Shown here piece by piece: positions 11,500 through 24,081 of a stretch of 64,000 nucleotides of DNA. The position numbers and the translations under genes were made by a program. The DNA is from Pohlia nutans (lineage: Eukaryota; Streptophyta; Bryopsida; Bryales; Mniaceae), in the NCBI GenBank assembly GCA_022496805.1, contig CM040101.1:10418501-10482500 (forward strand), given 5' to 3'. The notes below the pieces were generated by a model. The model was given only the letters and a program-made list of their open reading frames with translations. It did not search any database and was not told the DNA's origin. Each line of letters opens with the position of its first letter. Positions within the stretch are counted from its first letter, which is position 1.

Positions 11500-13146
11500 G
11501 TGACGTGGTGCAAGGAGCTCATCAGTGAGAGGCTGAGCAAATGCAAAAAGCGAAAAGAGGGCCGGGAGAGAAAGGCGAGAGATGCGGCCAGTGTGAAAAG
11601 AGCCCCGGGGTGGCCAAGGAAGAGGAGGCAATGGGGTGAGAAAGGAGGGAATGGGGGAGCCAGCAGGTCCAGGGATGCTCTTTGTGATGGTGGGGAACTC
11701 TGGCTGGAATGGCCGCAAGAGGGCGTGTGTTGGAGCTCCGTCGCCGCATCTGATGCTCGACACGCCTTCCTTTCCCGGGAGGACACCGGCGATGCTGCAC
11801 GATTCTCTTCTTCAGTGAACAACAACAACAACAACAAGTACAACAATATATTATATCTATTTTCATCCTCGCCCTGACTGACTGCTCACTTTTTCTTGAA
11901 CCCTTGCTCTTGGTTAGTCGTCCCCTGGATCATCGTGGCTACTCATCACCGTCGTCATCCTCGTTCAGGTAACGATTCTGAGCATTTCGGGTCACCTTGT
12001 CGTGATTCCGGGGGTTAAAGTTCGCTTGAATTTCTCGGGAAACGTTGCGTGGGGGAATGGTGATGAGCGAGGGCTTTTGGGTTTCGTATCATCATGCAGG
12101 GCTTAGGATTGCAACAATTTCACTCCGATGATCGTTTCGTGATTTTGGAGGTCATGAATTTTGCTTCAAAGTTGGTTTTGGGGTAATAAGAGAGAAAGTA
12201 GAGTTTTTTTCTTTTTTTGATTTTTGATTTTTTTTGGGTTTGGTATTGTTCTTGTGGTACTAACGGCGGAAGGGTAGCTTGAGAGCCGGATGGGCGTCTG
12301 TTGTGGATTTTTGGTTTTCGTTTGGGGTCTTGGTTACGGCACCTCGTTATGGAGCAGGCTTAACATCGAAAGGATTTTGGTTGTTGCTTTGGGGTTAGAG
12401 TGACGTGAAGGGTCGTCCGATTACAAATTTCGACCGAGATGGTTGGATGTGGAATTGGGAATATTTTTTGAGCGCGGTGAGCTTCTTGGCGATGAGGAGG
12501 GGTTGATTTGAGGATAATTAGGTTAGTGCGTGTTAGGCCGGGAGACGACGTGCGGGTGGCAACAAACAAACAAACACTCGCTCGTCCGAATCCCGTTGCG
12601 ATGGGGGTGACAGATATGGAGAATTTTGAGGGGGAGCCTGTTGTTTTTTTACCATGGGGAGACAGACGTTTGATTTCGTGTGATCGATTACTGGATTTCG
12701 TGAGAGCTTCCGTTTTGAGAGGGTGGTGCGTTGTGACATCTGGGAAACCCTTGCGTTGTGATATTGAAGGATGTGATTGCCCGTGTGCAGGAATTGGGAA
12801 TGTGACGGCAAGCATTGATTAAAGGTGGGAGTTGATTGCTAGGAGAGAGACGATTGATTGCAGTTGTTTGGCCTGATGAGCGTGGCCTGATGAGCAGGCT
12901 CAGCTGAAGAGAAGAGGAAGCCTGTGGAGTCCACCTGTACCTAATAAAGGTTTACATCAAAGACCTTATATCATTCTAAAGTAATACATCGTGCGGAGCT
13001 TGCGACTGCGAATCCGAGGGAGGGCCTGCAACTGTGAATCTGAGGGAGGGCGTGGGAATCAGTGGATGCGTGGAATGTTGGGATTGGGAGGTGGAGCGAC
13101 CTGCGGGGGGCAGCCGAGGTGACGGAGGGCGTTGGGTGAGATTACG
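11500..13146 (+). promoter_or_regulatory. RKP upstream region and probable 5' leader with intron
   Basis: The base composition changes here from AT-rich repeats to mixed sequence. There is an AACAAC run at 11818-11837, a TATATTATATC block near 11846, and a good donor (TTCAG/GTAACG) at 11968/11969 that could open a leader intron ending before the coding exon. An acceptor cannot be chosen without transcript data. Open frames on both strands here are not supported as genes. Confidence 0.35.
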
Positions 13147-16100
13147 ATGTGGGCGGATGGCCGGAAAGGGCGCCAGCCGCTGCAACGAGCAAGGTCCACT
13201 GGGCTGGCCGCGCTCTTAGACGAGCAGGAGAGCGAGAGCGGCGTGGTGGTGGCCGCGTCGTGCATGCACGATGAGTGCAGCAAATTGGGGCTTGAGCGCA
13301 CCCTGGCCCACATCCTGGAGGGTGTGCCGGAGCCCGCTCCCCTGGTGAAGCAAGGTAGGATCGATGTGAGTGGCGTGCGATCATTCCTGCGTTCGCAGAT
13401 GGGTGCACTGCGAGGGACATGCGGTGCGCATGCAAGGGAGGGCGTGTTCATCAGCGACAGTCCGTTCGGGGAGGGCATTGTGGCGATGGACAGTGAGGGC
13501 GCCTGTGGCGACATCCGGTTCGACAAGCGGCTGCTGCAGCTGGAGAGCCAGACAATCTTCAGCAGCGCGCGCGCCAATGCGTGCATGTGGCAGGGGCGGT
13601 GGATGTACGAGGCTACGCTGGGGACTGCAGGCATTCAACAGCTGGGGTGGGCGACGATGTCATGCCCGTTCACGAACGAGGAGGGTGTGGGCGATGCAGC
13701 CGACTCGTACGCGTACGATGGCAAGCGCGTTTGCAAGTGGAGCAAGAGCCACGCTGCGTACGGGCAGCCGTGGGTGGCGGGCGATGTGATTGGGTGCTGT
13801 CTGGACCTGGAGCGGAGCGAGATCATGTTCTTCAGGAATGGCGCGTGCTTGGGCGTGGCGTACAACAACGTGCGGGCACCAGACGCAAAGGATGGGTACT
13901 ATCCTGCCATCTCGCTGTCGCACGGGGAGCGGTGCGAGCTGAATTTTGGAGGGAGGCCGTTCAAGTACCCGGTGCAGGGCTTCCAGCCGATCCAGCTGCC
14001 TCCACGATGTGCAGACAACGACGAGGATGATGGTGATGTGCAGGGGGTGCATTTGGCATGTGTGAGAGCCAAGTTTCTGCTGGGGTGCCTGCAGAGGCTA
14101 GTGCAATTGGGGAGCCGCGAGGTGGCGGCGGCCATGGCACCTGTGGACAGGTTGCGGAGGTACACGCCGCTGACGGATGCGGAGGTTGCGGTGATGGGTG
14201 GGGAGATCTGTGAGCTGCTGGTGCCGCTTCTGGTGGAGGATGCCCATTCCCAACGCAAAGAGGGAGCTGCATTGGCGGAGGGGAATGTGAAGGTGCCTGG
14301 GGAGTACGTGATATGGGGCGCGCTGGTGCCATTCCTGCTGGAGACATACCGGGTGGAGGCCCCACACGACGCCCCGAGCGTGGACGCTGCGCTGGACCTG
14401 CTGCTGCCGCGCCTCGAGAGGCGCGTAAGCGGGGGTGCGCTGGTGGGGTGCATCATGGAAGCGCTAGCGTTTGAGTGCCGCACGTCGCCGTTCACGTTGG
14501 CGGACCATCCCTACACAGGGCCGTATCCGTTCCTGGCGCTGGCGTGCCATGTGCTGGAGCGGTACGACTGGATGGCGTGGTGGTGGACATGGGAGGGGTT
14601 TGACGCATGCCTGGAGGGGCTGCTGACTCGCAAGGGGCCGAACAAGAACGACCTGGAGGGGCTGCTGCCGGTGGTGTGGTGGCCTGGGTTTCGCGAGGAC
14701 ATGTGCTCGGAGGGAAAAATGCGGCACGCGGCCACCGCATTGTCGAAGGCCGTTGTGAAGGTACGTGGAGTGCGTGTTTCACTTGGCACATTCATGTCGC
14801 TGGGGGACTGATAAACTACTCATGTGGAAGGCCCCGCATTAGCCACTGTGGTAGTCAGTCTAGGTGAAAGCAGGAATGGTATTGTATGTGTAGCAAGGAC
14901 TTGTTTGTGCTTTTGTTGTTAGGGTCTAGTGGGGCCAAGTCTGATATGGTATCATTGCAATTGTATCTTAGATCTGCGTGCTGAGTGTGGTGCAAGCGAT
15001 AGTTTTAAGGTCGTGATTTTTGTTTCTAGGCTTGCGCCCATGGGCCCATGGAGCCGGTTTTGGTGTTTATCGTGCCTGGTTCATTCTTGTTGGTATGGAT
15101 GCTTGAATCATGTATTCATGTATGTTAACCGGCGTAGTTTATGCATCCACGCAGGTGGAAGAGTTGCAATGGGAGCTGTGCAGTCGACTGCTTCACTTTG
15201 TTCCGCCTCCAAGTGCGGAGCTGCCACAGCCCGTGCCAGGCGTGGTGTTTCGAAGATTCCTGCAGAACCTGGTGTGCAAGAATCGAGGGGCCAACAGGAG
15301 CATGGCGCCCGCCGGGCTCTCGGACAACTCCGTGCTGGTGTCGACGTACTGCGTGCTGCTGCGCCTTTTGTCGGAAGGATTTGGACCGCCAGGCAAGATG
15401 AATGGCGAGGGGATGAAGGAGCAAAGCAATGCCGGGGGCTTTCTTCACAGGTGATTGGAGTACTCCGTTTCAGTCCTTTGTCATGGAGCTTTGCAAAATG
15501 TGGTGGTGTCTGTAACGCTTGCGTTGTTTCTGTTGTGTGCCTGTTTGGAGGTGGTACTGAATTTACCCCATCCTGGCAGTGACGCTGAGGTGAACTGGTT
15601 GGGCCGTGCAGGGTGGGCAAGCGGAGTTTTCCAGTGAGCATCTTCCTGAAGGACTCGAGTGCGATGGACTTTGCTCGGTTGGGAGGGACGTTTAGGCATT
15701 TGGTGAAGACGTTTCCCGTAGGGTTGGACGTGCCGGAAGTGGAATGGGAGGAGAGCTGCATGGATGAGGGGGACAACGTGGTGCGCCACGGAGGGAAGCT
15801 GAAGCCGGCGTGCTGTTCGGATGCGACGTTGAGCGGGCTGGTGAGTGATAGCAAGAGTCCCGTGCGGGCCACCAGCAAGATGGTGGCGGCAAGCACGGCG
15901 GGCGGAGTGAGCGAGCGGGCGAGCAGCCCGATCAGCAGCAATTACACGAGTGGGCGGAGCTGCGACGGGTGTGTGGAGGACAAGCCAAGCTCCAGCGGGC
16001 GGGTGGACATGAGCTTGGAGGGGGGGCCAGTGTCGCGGAGCTACAAGCGCCAAGGATTCAAGCCCATCAAGGAGCTGTCGGAGGCCATCCGGGAGGAGGA

Positions 16101-19100
16101 GCTGCTGGACATCATGCTGCTGCTGTACCACTTGGGCCTGGCCCAAAACTTCAAGCAGGTAACTTTGAGTCCTAGTGCTGTCGTGTCCCAAGCCAAACAC
16201 AGTTTTTTGCTCATCACACATCAAAAAGCCTCAAATGAAAGGCAAGAAACGTTTGAACACATAACCATAACCAGAAATTTTCAAACTGGTACTTAAGAAA
16301 TACATACAGGCATTTTTTAAAAACAGTAAATGTAAATCTGGAAAGGTATGTCTAAAAGGTTGTGTCTTTGCACAAGTTTTGGTTGATGCGTTTGAGTGGC
16401 TTCTCCATTCTCTCTTGACGGTAGAGGCAGTGGGTGTTGCTATTGAGAACGTTCGTGATTGCTCGTCTGGAAATGGTGATGCTTTTTCCAAATGACACGA
16501 TACTTCCCCGTGCTTGTATAGTGTTGCTTCGATGGTCGGAGTAGTGATGTTGTTTAATATGATGGCATTCCTGAGCGTCCTGGTTTTACTTATTGAGCGA
16601 TTTTTTTTATTTTAGTCCATCGAAGGATTTTGCGGGAGATTGTGACTGCAGGATTTATGAGCGTGTTGTGACACGTTTTCTACGGTGTGGTGGGTGGTGT
16701 AGGCTTCGTTCTTCATGCAGCACCAGATGCAATCGATTGCACAGCTGGATGACACAGATCGTCAGATACGAGGAGAGATTCGGGGAGAGATGTCGAGCGA
16801 GTATTTGAAACGGCTGAAGGAAGCGAGAACAGTGTACAGAGAGGACTTGATCGATTGCGTGCGGAAGTGTACATGGTATGTTTTTGGTTTTGACCATGAA
16901 GCAATGCAGGGTCTTTCAGTGAGTTGTTATATGGGGGACTGGGCTTGTGAAAGCGTGGTGAATTTGAATGATAGATTGACTATAATGCGTGGGAGTGCAG
17001 GTACCGTGTGACGATGTTTGCAAGATGGAAGCTTCGGGGAATGTATGCAACGTGCATGTGGCTGGTACAGTTGTTGTTGGTGCTGAGCAAGAAAGATCCA
17101 CTGTTCAGCTTTGTTCCAGAATTCTATGTGGAGACTCTGGTGCGTGGTCACTCCGTCATTGTCTTTCTGCCTTTTTGAGATTCCAGTTCCTTAGTAGGGA
17201 CTGTGTCTCTGTGATTGCATTCACTGGCTAAATTTGTTGGCCGGGCATGGAGAATGGTGTGATGATGGGATGTTTTGTGGAGCAGGTGGATTCATTTCAT
17301 GCATTGCGAAGAAGCGACCCTCCGTTTGTGACACCTTCTTCTCTTCTGCAGCAAGGCCTGTCCCCGCTGGTAACGTTGCTGCCTGCCCTTGTGTGGTGAA
17401 ATTTTGTGGAAGTGGGAGTTTCTTTCCCGGTTTTCTGAGTAAAGTGATTGGCATTTGCTAGTTGGTGTTCGAATGTGACGGGGTTGTGTGGATACTTGTT
17501 TGTTCCACAGGTGACGTTTTTGGTGACTCATTTCAGCGATGGGCGAATAGCGAATTCGGACGTGCGAGATATTTTGCTGCAATCGATTTCTGTGTTGGTG
17601 CAGTACAAGGAGCACGTGATTGCATTTGAGCGGAGCCAAGCAGCGCGGGAGGGGATGGTGGGGTGTCTGTTGGCGTCTTTCGACAACCGGTTCTGGATTC
17701 CTGTGTCGAACATCTTGCTGCGGCTATGCAAGGGCTCTGGGTTCGGAGCCTCGAAGTGCTTGTCACACGGAGAATCGTTCTCGCTGCACTTCCAGGTGGG
17801 TGGAAAGGACTGGACTGTGGTGATGTTGCTGAGATGCAGGATTGATTTGCATTGGGAGGCTGACATGTTGGTTGGAATTGGTGACAGCGTTTACTGAAGG
17901 AGAAGTGCATGAGCGACGAGAAGCTGTTTTCATCGTTTTTGAATCGGCTGTTCAACACGTTGAATTGGACGATAACGGAGTTTGCAGTGGCAATCAAGGA
18001 GATGCAGGAACATTCAGACTTACTCCAGGTATGTCACTTGAAATATTGGTGACACGCAGAGTCTGGATTATTGACATACTTATGAGAGACCCTCGAGTTG
18101 TCGTGATACGTCTCTGTCTGAAAACCAAGAGTGTTTTTTTTTCGAGGAGAAATTCTTCCATTTTCACGGTTTGTGTCGGGTGGATTTGCATGTAGTGAAC
18201 GCATTATTGTCTGATTGGTCTTACCTGGCATATTTAACTTTATGCTTCTGGGCATTCATGCCTTAAGAAGCAGCAGATGGCTTTCTGCAGTTGCAGTTGG
18301 TTGAAATCGAAGGGGGTTTTGTGAGCAGGTGTCAGATTTGCCGCAGAGGAAATGCACGATAATGTTTGAACTATCTTGCAATTTGGAACGGATACTGGAG
18401 TTCTTCACGCAGGAGTTGCCACAGGCGTTCCTGGAAGGGCCGGAAATCAACCTGGTCCGACTTTGTGAGCTGATGATATTCGTGTTGAACCACTCCACAT
18501 CGAGTGCAGATGCGCTCTTCTTTGATAGGTATGCACAGTTTGGGATGTGGGGAACGCATAACATCTGTTTGTTTTGTTGAGGGCTTGTAAAGTAGTTTGA
18601 GATGGAAAGATTGCACCTTAGTAGGGTATTGCGAGAGTTGTGATGAAGTTGTGTGCAATGTGTGTTGGGGCTGTTTCAGCACCGTGAGGCAGCAGGGGCA
18701 ATCTCTGGAGAAGATCAACAGGGCGATGATTTTGGCCCCATTGGTGGGGATTGTGCTGAATCTGAGAAATGGCAGCTCAGGACAAAGTCACTGTAAGGCT
18801 CAGTATGATATGGCGAGCATTCTTGCAGGCGTGGACATTTCACCTGCGGTGATTGCAAATTTTCAGTATCTGGTAGATTACAGCTGGGTAAGGGTCAATC
18901 CCATGGCGATTGGCAGGGTGAACTTCTTGTGTTTAGGATGAGCTGATTTGTCCGTCTGCTTCTTTTAGTTGGTTGTTATGTCTTGGTTGTGTACCGCTTT
19001 TTATTTCCATTCAATCACTGTCTTTTGGTGTTAGCTTGCTCTTTCTGGCAATCTTTTTGTTTACTTAGTCTGGTGTTCAATTATAGTAAAGAAGGCAATT

Positions 19101-20635
19101 TGATTGTCTTGTTGAGATGTCACATATTTTGAGGCCGATGGGGTCATGAGATTAGAAAGCTCTCGACAAGGAGGGGTGCACTGACTTGGTCTTTTATGCA
19201 ATTTGGACTCGTGGGCCTGGCGTTTTTGAATTTCGAAGTATTTCTTCTTTTTCAAGAAGTATAGATTCTAGGAAATGTAGCAAAAAGGTTGAATGTCTTT
19301 TCAGTTTTCACATGTCCTCGGGCCAAGTTTTTTGCCATAGTTGTGTTCAATGGCACATGTGAGACTAGTGTTGAATTAATGTTTTTTGGAAGCTCTCTGT
19401 CAGTTATTTTTTTGTGGTTTTTGTGCTTTCAGTTTCCTTAGTTGGATAAGTCCTTTGGCTACTATACTTTTGTTTGTTATTGACGATTGTATTTTGTGTG
19501 TTGTAGGATGTGATGTTCAAAGGTGATCCTTCAATTCGAAGAATATCAGAATTGAAGTACTTTGTTTCGAAACTAAAGGTTGAAGCAGAAGAGGCAAATA
19601 GGCTAGCTTCTTTTGATTCTTTTGTTTCAGTGAATTCAGGCTCAGGTAGAATATCTTTCAGATCTATTGTAACCCTGACTCTCTCGCTGCCTCAGCTAGT
19701 TGTGTGTTTTTTCCTGTTGCTACACCACATTTTGTTCAATGCTTAGTGGGATGTTGTTAGCCTTGAGGCTCTTGAGATGAGCATGTGTGTTGTCTATCTC
19801 TGTCGTAACAACGGAAAATGTGATTGTTTCAGGAACTTTTAGACAACATCATAAAAATAACCTTCCCTTGGGAAGATCTCCTTATGGTCACAGTTATCAT
19901 ATAGAGGCCTTCCCATCATACATATCGATCCCTGTGGTTACAATGATCATATGGAAGCCCCTGAGAAGGCCTCTGTATCATCACTATCACCTTTCCAGGA
20001 ATCACAGGGAAGTTTCTTTTCATGATGATGTCAAAAAGTTCCTGAAGCAGTCTAATGTTAGGAAGTTCATTTTAAACCACGATATTGAAAAATAGAAACT
20101 TTCTAAGTACTACTACAACATCCAATATTGTAGAGATTTTTTATTTCTTTTCATTGGTATACTGAATGTTTCTTCCTCAAATGAAGTCTCATAGACTTGT
20201 AAATAGAAACTTAGGCACTCACCTCGTGTTGTACAGAATTATTGGTCCGTTGAGTACAAAGTGGCACCCAAAAGTAGTTGATGACAGAGGATGCTGGGAT
20301 TGATTGTTGCAGATATTCTGGGGAGCTTTGCAATGATGGAACGGGAGGAAACGTGCACCATTTGCTATGCTGGTGAAGTGGACACAATGTTCTTGCCGTG
20401 CAAGCACAAGTCATGCCAGCGCTGTATATCTAGACATCTTCTGAACAACCAGCGGTGTTTTTTCTGCAACGCAACCGTCACCACACTTTCTTCCATGCTC
20501 ACAACAACGCCTGGCGTGGAAGAAGACGAAGACCAGTGCCCTCAAGACCCCAGCAGTACCTTAACAGAGGCGCTGAGGGACGCCAAAGTACCTCAAATCA
20601 GAAGAGGGTCTTCACCAGGGCTTCATCATACATGA
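13147..20635 (+). CDS. RKP: RKP-type SPRY/RING E3 ubiquitin ligase (KPC1-like), 12 exons
   Basis: RKP is the plant counterpart of animal KPC1/RNF123, a RING ubiquitin ligase. Exons: 13147-14760, 15155-15450, 15612-16158, 16721-16875, 17001-17139, 17286-17369, 17511-17795, 17888-18028, 18329-18528, 18680-18887, 19507-19645 and 20313-20635. All borders are GT-AG, and the joined frame is open for 1376 residues (Arabidopsis RKP, from memory, is about 1280). A SPRY domain spans roughly residues 135-265, including GIQQLGWATMSCPF and NGACLGVAY. The C-terminal C3HC4 RING has C1284, C1287, C1299, H1301, C1304, C1307, C1318 and C1321 all present. The first ATG of the frame (13147) is used; a TTG lies upstream. 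The exon 8 acceptor at 17887 was preferred to one further in because it restores the conserved LLKEKCMSDEKLF block. Exon 1 is GC-rich, while later introns are AT-rich. It appears intact. Confidence 0.93.
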
Positions 20636-20681
20636 CAGACTATGCCCAGTGCTTGCACCCAGACTATGTACCTGCAGCTGC

Positions 20682-20732
20682 TTTAGGGTTTAGGGTTTAG
20701 GGTGGCATGCTTAAACCCTAAACCCTAAACCT
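20682..20732. repeat. Inverted telomere-like repeat (TTTAGGG/CCCTAAA)
   Basis: Three tandem TTTAGGG units (20682-20702) are followed by a TGGCATGC spacer and then by the inverse order AAACCCTAAACCCTAAACC (from 20713). This is a short fold-back of the plant telomere unit, 46 bp after the RKP stop codon, so probably within its 3' UTR. Confidence 0.85.
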
Positions 20733-20789
20733 TAACACCATGAGTGACACCCTTCCACTGCTGCATTGTGCGTTCTTCTGGTTACTACA

Positions 20790-20978
20790 GGAGCCTGGGT
20801 TTAAAGCAGTCATGAACACAGCTGAGGAGGTTCGAGAAATCTACAAGCTGAGGAGATTTCTAACTCCACAGAAACTGGTCATGTTGATGTGTTGGAGTAT
20901 CTGGAAGAAGCACACCGAGGTGTGACTGAAGAGCAGATTTGCCAGTACATTGGAGGCTATGGAGATTCACTGAGGCAG
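20790..20978 (+). pseudogene. Exon-like coding relic downstream of RKP
   Basis: This block begins after a CTACAG acceptor-like site and stops at an AGGCAG/GTGATG donor-like site. It can be read as EEISNSTETGHVDVLEYLEE followed by AHRGVTEEQICQYIGGYG in one frame and VREIYKLRRFLTP in another. The composition is coding-like, but no single frame stays open through the block. I do not recognise the family. It may be a decayed or captured exon. Confidence 0.3.
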
Positions 20979-21707
20979 GTGATGCCATGTGTTGCTCTGC
21001 TATTGGATATATATATACATATATATTGTTAAGTAGTTAGATAACTCAAGTAGTACTAAATTATGTCCCATGTTTAAGTAGAGTATAGGACATAGTTGCA
21101 TAGATATATGTCCAAGTCATTAGTGGGAGAGAAGAACCATCAGATGAGGCTCTGTGTATTGAGGCGAAAGTGTAATTTCAGTTTTGACCGATTATTTCTA
21201 TACCGTTACTTTACCCATTGGATGTGCGACAGAAGGTTTGCTGTTAGAGCCTAGAATGAGGGAAAGGGGAGAAGTTATATTTTATCTTGCTATTGTGAGC
21301 CAGCAGGAGAGACTGAGGCAATTTGATGGATGTTGATACTGAGATATGATGCAATGGGACCTGGTACAGGCTCCAGTATATTTCTTTGATGAAGTGGAAG
21401 ATGAGGCTGCAAAATGCTACAGGACTGGAAGGTGTTGTGGAAGACTTGCTTGTCCTGCTCATGAACCCGTTTTTCTGGTTTTCATTTTTAGAAAAATAAA
21501 ATAAGTTTCCCTGTAATTTTTTTTGTGTTCTGCTTAGGTTTGCTTATTTTTATTTTGCTGGCTTCTGCATTTTGGCCCCAGTTGCTTATGCAGAGTTGGC
21601 GTTTTTCAAATATTGATTTCTTGCATGTCCTGAGGGGATTATGCCCTGTGAGTTTTACATTTTGACCAGTAGCATTGTAAAAAGAGGATCAAGTCATGGT
21701 AGTTCAA

Positions 21708-22287
21708 CCCCTAAAAGACTAGGGCTGATTTTTCAAGTTCGGTGACCTCAGTTTGGAATGAGTTTTGATCTTGAATTTTTGAGTTTTGTTGTGGTGATTC
21801 TACTCTTTCTAATGAAGATGGGATGGTAATTTGCATACGTAGGTAGGTGACGTATAGATTGAAAGATACAATCATGCAAAGGTGAATATCCTAAGTGCGG
21901 GCAACTCCTGAAAATTTGCATACAATGAGCTATGCATGTGAATTTTTGCACACAATGAGCTAATACCCCCATACACCCCCATACACATGATTGCCAAATC
22001 CATTTTACCAAATGTAAGATTGAACTTTGCATTTTGGGCCATTTTAGAAAGTTTCAAATTCGGGCGGGGGCCAAAAAAAAAAGGTGCATTCCACTTTGTA
22101 GCTTATCATTTACTATTGAAGAACCTTGAATAGTTGGAAATTTGTAAGTGTTAATAAATTCAAGTTGGTTGAAATATCCTATGGTTGGATTGGTCAAGAG
22201 GTTTTAAATTGAAAACTATTTACCTTTTTTTTTTAGAAGGCATCTTTGGAGTGTTTGGAGAGAAACATAGTTGTGGTCCTTTAGGGG
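21708..22287. mobile_element. TTAA-type MITE, about 580 bp
   Basis: The left end CCCCTAAAAGACTAGGG follows TCAA (a one-base change from TTAA, 21704-21707). The right end GGTCCTTTAGGGG precedes TTAA (22288-22291). The length is close to that of 22670-23246 and 41126-41701. Confidence 0.65.
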
Positions 22288-22669
22288 TTAAGAATGATGA
22301 CATTCAAATTTTGAAAATTAAAGCATTGTATAACATTTTATAGTAATATGCTCCACAAATTCCTACAATATTGGTTTACAAAGCTTGTCTATTAGACATT
22401 GTAGCAATATAGTTTGAGAAAAGTCATTTTCCTTACACTAAATCTATTACTTCTAGCATGAAAATCCATGCTTTACATTGTTGCATGTCTTGATGCTTCA
22501 CATCTCAACCATTACCTTAGTCTAACCTCCTACCACCTATGATCCTATGTATGAATAAACCAAAAACCTCTTACGAGCTATGCATGAAAACTGCTCATTT
22601 CCCTTCCAATCTTTATCTTTACATTATTATTTACATGTTTAGATGAATGAATGAAAAAGGCTCATTTAA

Positions 22670-23246
22670 CCCTTTAGTGCCCACGATTTCTTTTGAAAAA
22701 CTACCTAAAAATTTGGTTTTTAAAATTCAATTAGTTGCTTTGTACAATATTGTTGCTAATAATAGGTTTAACTATATCATTATCAAAGTAACCCATGTAC
22801 CATGTTTGTTGCCAAAATTAGTCTGCATCCAAAATTAGTTTACATCCCCTTGGTCTGCATAAATGGTAAATTTGAGGTTCATCTAATACTCAACTCCTCA
22901 ACTTTCTAATGAATCCATAGCCATGACTACGTCATGCGAGAGGAATTTTGAGCGATTTTGTGAAGTAACACATGTACTAGATATATGATGAAGCGCTTAG
23001 TTCTAGAAGAACATATTTAGAGAAAAAATTAAGTAATAAACTTCCAATTACGATAAATACCCCATAGTACATGGTGTTGTCTTTACAAACATTCACTGTA
23101 TTTTCAATATTTGCAGTATTCTCGTGTTTAGTGCATAGGTATTTTCACAATTGCACACCTTCAAAATCTAATTCATCATAGATTTACTGTTATTTGTGTT
23201 TTTGACACATTAGTGCCCATAATGTGGTCACCTAGGCACTAAAGGG
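22670..23246. mobile_element. TTAA-type MITE, family E (577 bp)
   Basis: TTAA (22666-22669) precedes CCCTTTAGTGCCCACG. The right end GGTCACCTAGGCACTAAAGGG precedes TTCA (23247-23250), a one-base change from TTAA. The start of 43687 resembles the reverse complement of its right end. Confidence 0.75.
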
Positions 23247-24081
23247 TTCAGAATAAAAATGTTGTTGCCACTTTAGACCATGGTAATTCACAAGGCTCTT
23301 GTAGGTGTATTTTAGTTTTTTTATTCAAAATTTCATAACATTATTACCTTTGGCACTTAAATTGTCTTTGTCTAAGCCATGTGTAGCATGTGTAGGATAT
23401 TCTACCTCTAGTCATTTATTCTATAGAGCTTTTTGACTTCTTGAACCCCTAAGAGAGACTAAGAGAGTGTTATGTAGATCTTGAGGCAAAATGACTTTTT
23501 TATTGACAAGATTTTGGACATTTTTACAAGTTATAGTATTTTGGACGAGGATAGTATGCAAGCCGTGAGCGGGGAACAGTGAGCGGTGAGCGGAGAAATG
23601 TGGGGTTTAGAGCAGAAATTTCAGGTCAACCATGGTCAACACTACTATAATTAGTAAATATTTGAATATTCAGATATTTTTAGTAAATTTTTTATCCTAT
23701 AACCGTGGAATATTTAGTACCTATAACCGTGGAATTGGGTCATTGGAAAATGTTCAAGGCACATGAAAGGCAAACTCAATTTACCTATAACCGTGAATCA
23801 AAGATCTGAAACAATTTCAAACAAGATGAAATCATTATTTGGCCATTGTTATACACCATTCAAGCATGTAGAGATAGATTTCCTACATCGATTTTTGTGA
23901 AATGAGTGCTAGACTGTTGATATAGACCATTTACGGTTTAGGGTGAAAATTCCATAGATTAGGGTTAAGTATAGAACCCGAGTTTAAAAACTGCAGTAGT
24001 GGCCCTTTTAGTCTCACTACTATTTCATTGACATGAAGAGTATGCAATTGCCAACAATGGAACTAGGAATAGTGAACTACC

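Noticed and set aside
11500..11877. 125-codon open frame upstream of RKP, with frames also open antisense
   Set aside because: The Asn run comes from an AAC repeat, all frames are open, and there is no domain. More likely promoter or leader sequence.
13370..14867. Many open frames on both strands within RKP exon 1
   Set aside because: Exon 1 is GC-rich, which keeps shadow frames open. Only the 13147 frame encodes SPRY and joins to the later exons.
23941..23966. GATTAGGGTTAAG as a TTAA-element end
   Set aside because: No matching inverted partner was found, and it lies inside the MULE left end region.
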